Assembly (NCBI GenBank): GCA_954871525.1
Contig: OX940870.1
Coordinates: 5,487,501 to 5,551,500 of the forward strand
From: Parietaria judaica
Taxonomy: Eukaryota > Streptophyta > Magnoliopsida > Rosales > Urticaceae
Length of the DNA: 64,000 nucleotides
Direction: 5' to 3'
Below, piece by piece: positions 63,281 through 64,000 of this stretch; the stretch's first letter is position 1; the number at the start of each line of letters is the position of its first letter. The translations under genes were made by a program, and so were the position numbers. The notes under the pieces are model-generated. The model did no database searches, had not been told where the DNA came from, and saw only the letters and a list, made by a program, of their open reading frames with translations.

Positions 63281-63820
63281 GAACGATCGCGGAGTTCAGG
63301 ATCGGGCATACGATGCGGAAGCAGAGAAAAATTAAACAGTGAACAAAACTAACTTAACAGTCTCTAATAAACCTTGTTTCCAAGAAAAGATACAATGTGC
63401 ATACCCTTTAAAATCCTTGAATTTTCTCGGGAAAGTTAACTGAATCTTTCCATCCAAACACATTAAATATAATTCCCTTTCACTTGAGCTCTCAACAAAA
63501 TTCACCAAGGAATCAATTAACGAATAAATGAATATTCTATACAAAATTCCGACCAAAACAATGGGTTTGTTGCTACAAGAATATCAAGATATTTAAGCAA
63601 CTCCATTATCCCATTTCTCTTCTAATCTATCTGTAATACAAGATTCTACAAAAAAGAGAGAGAGAAAAAAAAAGACTTAACATCTCAAAGCGGCTGTAAT
63701 TCACGATTAAATCCCACTTGTGACAGTGAACAGCCTCGTCGCTCTAAGAATGTAATGCTTAAAGATGTACAAGTTAAAACGTACCGATTTTTCCCAAAAT
63801 GCGTCGTCGGAATTGCTTAA
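63281..63820. other. 3' flank of the gene at the right edge
   Basis: No coding content is supported. It should contain the 3' untranslated region of the minus-strand gene that begins at 63822. Confidence 0.4.
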
Positions 63821-63821
63821 G

Positions 63822-64000
63822 TTATAGGCTCGGAAGCCTGACTTGCTCATGGGCTTTGAGAGCCTCCGAAGTGAAGGTACCCAATGCCTCCAAGATTGGA
63901 GTCAATCCCACCTGCAAGCTGTTCGAAGAGACGTCGTTTACCAATTTGATAGCATCGTTGTGCCGAGCGCTCTCTTCCGCTAACTTATGTCTCATCGAAT
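63822..64000 (-). CDS. C-terminal part of an unidentified protein, continues outside
   Basis: The minus strand is open for 58 codons ending in a stop at 63822-63824, and reads out of the window. The segment is amphipathic and helical-looking: ALGTFTSEALKAHEQVRLPS at the end, preceded by LAEESARHNDAIKLVNDV. It is less AT-rich than its flank and lacks stops, which supports coding. I do not recognise the family with certainty; the ending recalls plant DUF630/DUF632-type or similar coiled-coil proteins, but this is weak. Confidence 0.6.
   Translation of the reverse strand, partial: SMRHKLAEESARHNDAIKLVNDVSSNSLQVGLTPILEALGTFTSEALKAHEQVRLPSL

Overview
This is nuclear DNA from a flowering plant, most likely a eudicot. 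The evidence is intron-rich genes with GT-AG junctions, strongly AT-rich intergenic DNA with long (TA)n and (TAA)n runs, plant-only gene families (chloroplast MGDG synthase, a VQ protein, a type-A cytokinin response regulator) and dense plant transposable elements. I cannot name the species. All exon boundaries were read by eye from splice sites, reading frame and family resemblance. No alignment or RNA evidence was available.

Layout. 1-7.37 kb: the 3' part of a Sirevirus-like Ty1/copia retrotransposon. Its gag-pol is decayed, but an env-like gene with an intron is still open, followed by a polypurine tract and the 3' LTR. 7.4-10.2 kb: a 987-bp foldback element and a hAT-type element. 11.95-12.49 kb: an intronless VQ-motif gene (+). 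12.9-20.6 kb: repeats and gene-free DNA. 20.87-23.52 kb: MGD1 (+), eight coding exons. 23.6-23.9 kb: a broken partial copy of the 3' end of HEMB. 24.77-27.93 kb: HEMB (-), twelve coding exons plus a leader intron, with a hAT-type insertion in one intron. 28-39.1 kb: gene-free DNA with nested mobile elements, a SINE and a tandem duplication. 39.23-41.79 kb: a type-A response regulator (+). 42.3-44.4 kb: a 2.15-kb foldback. 46.85-50.89 kb: SNAP43 (+), preceded directly by a truncated copy of itself. 52.5-53.9 kb: a raffinose-synthase-family pseudogene (-). 55.80-58.63 kb: a PDI gene (-) with a canonical ER-stress element in its promoter. 58.98-60.83 kb: nested elements. 63.82-64 kb: the last coding codons of another minus-strand gene that continues outside the window.

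The complete genes do not form a pathway. MGD1 and HEMB lie tail to tail and both serve plastids (galactolipid and tetrapyrrole synthesis), SNAP43 acts in snRNA transcription, PDI in ER oxidative folding, and the response regulator and VQ protein in signalling. The most informative structure is in the mobile DNA. Many elements keep matching target-site duplications, several are nested so that their order of arrival can be read, and two genes have local partial duplications (HEMB and SNAP43).
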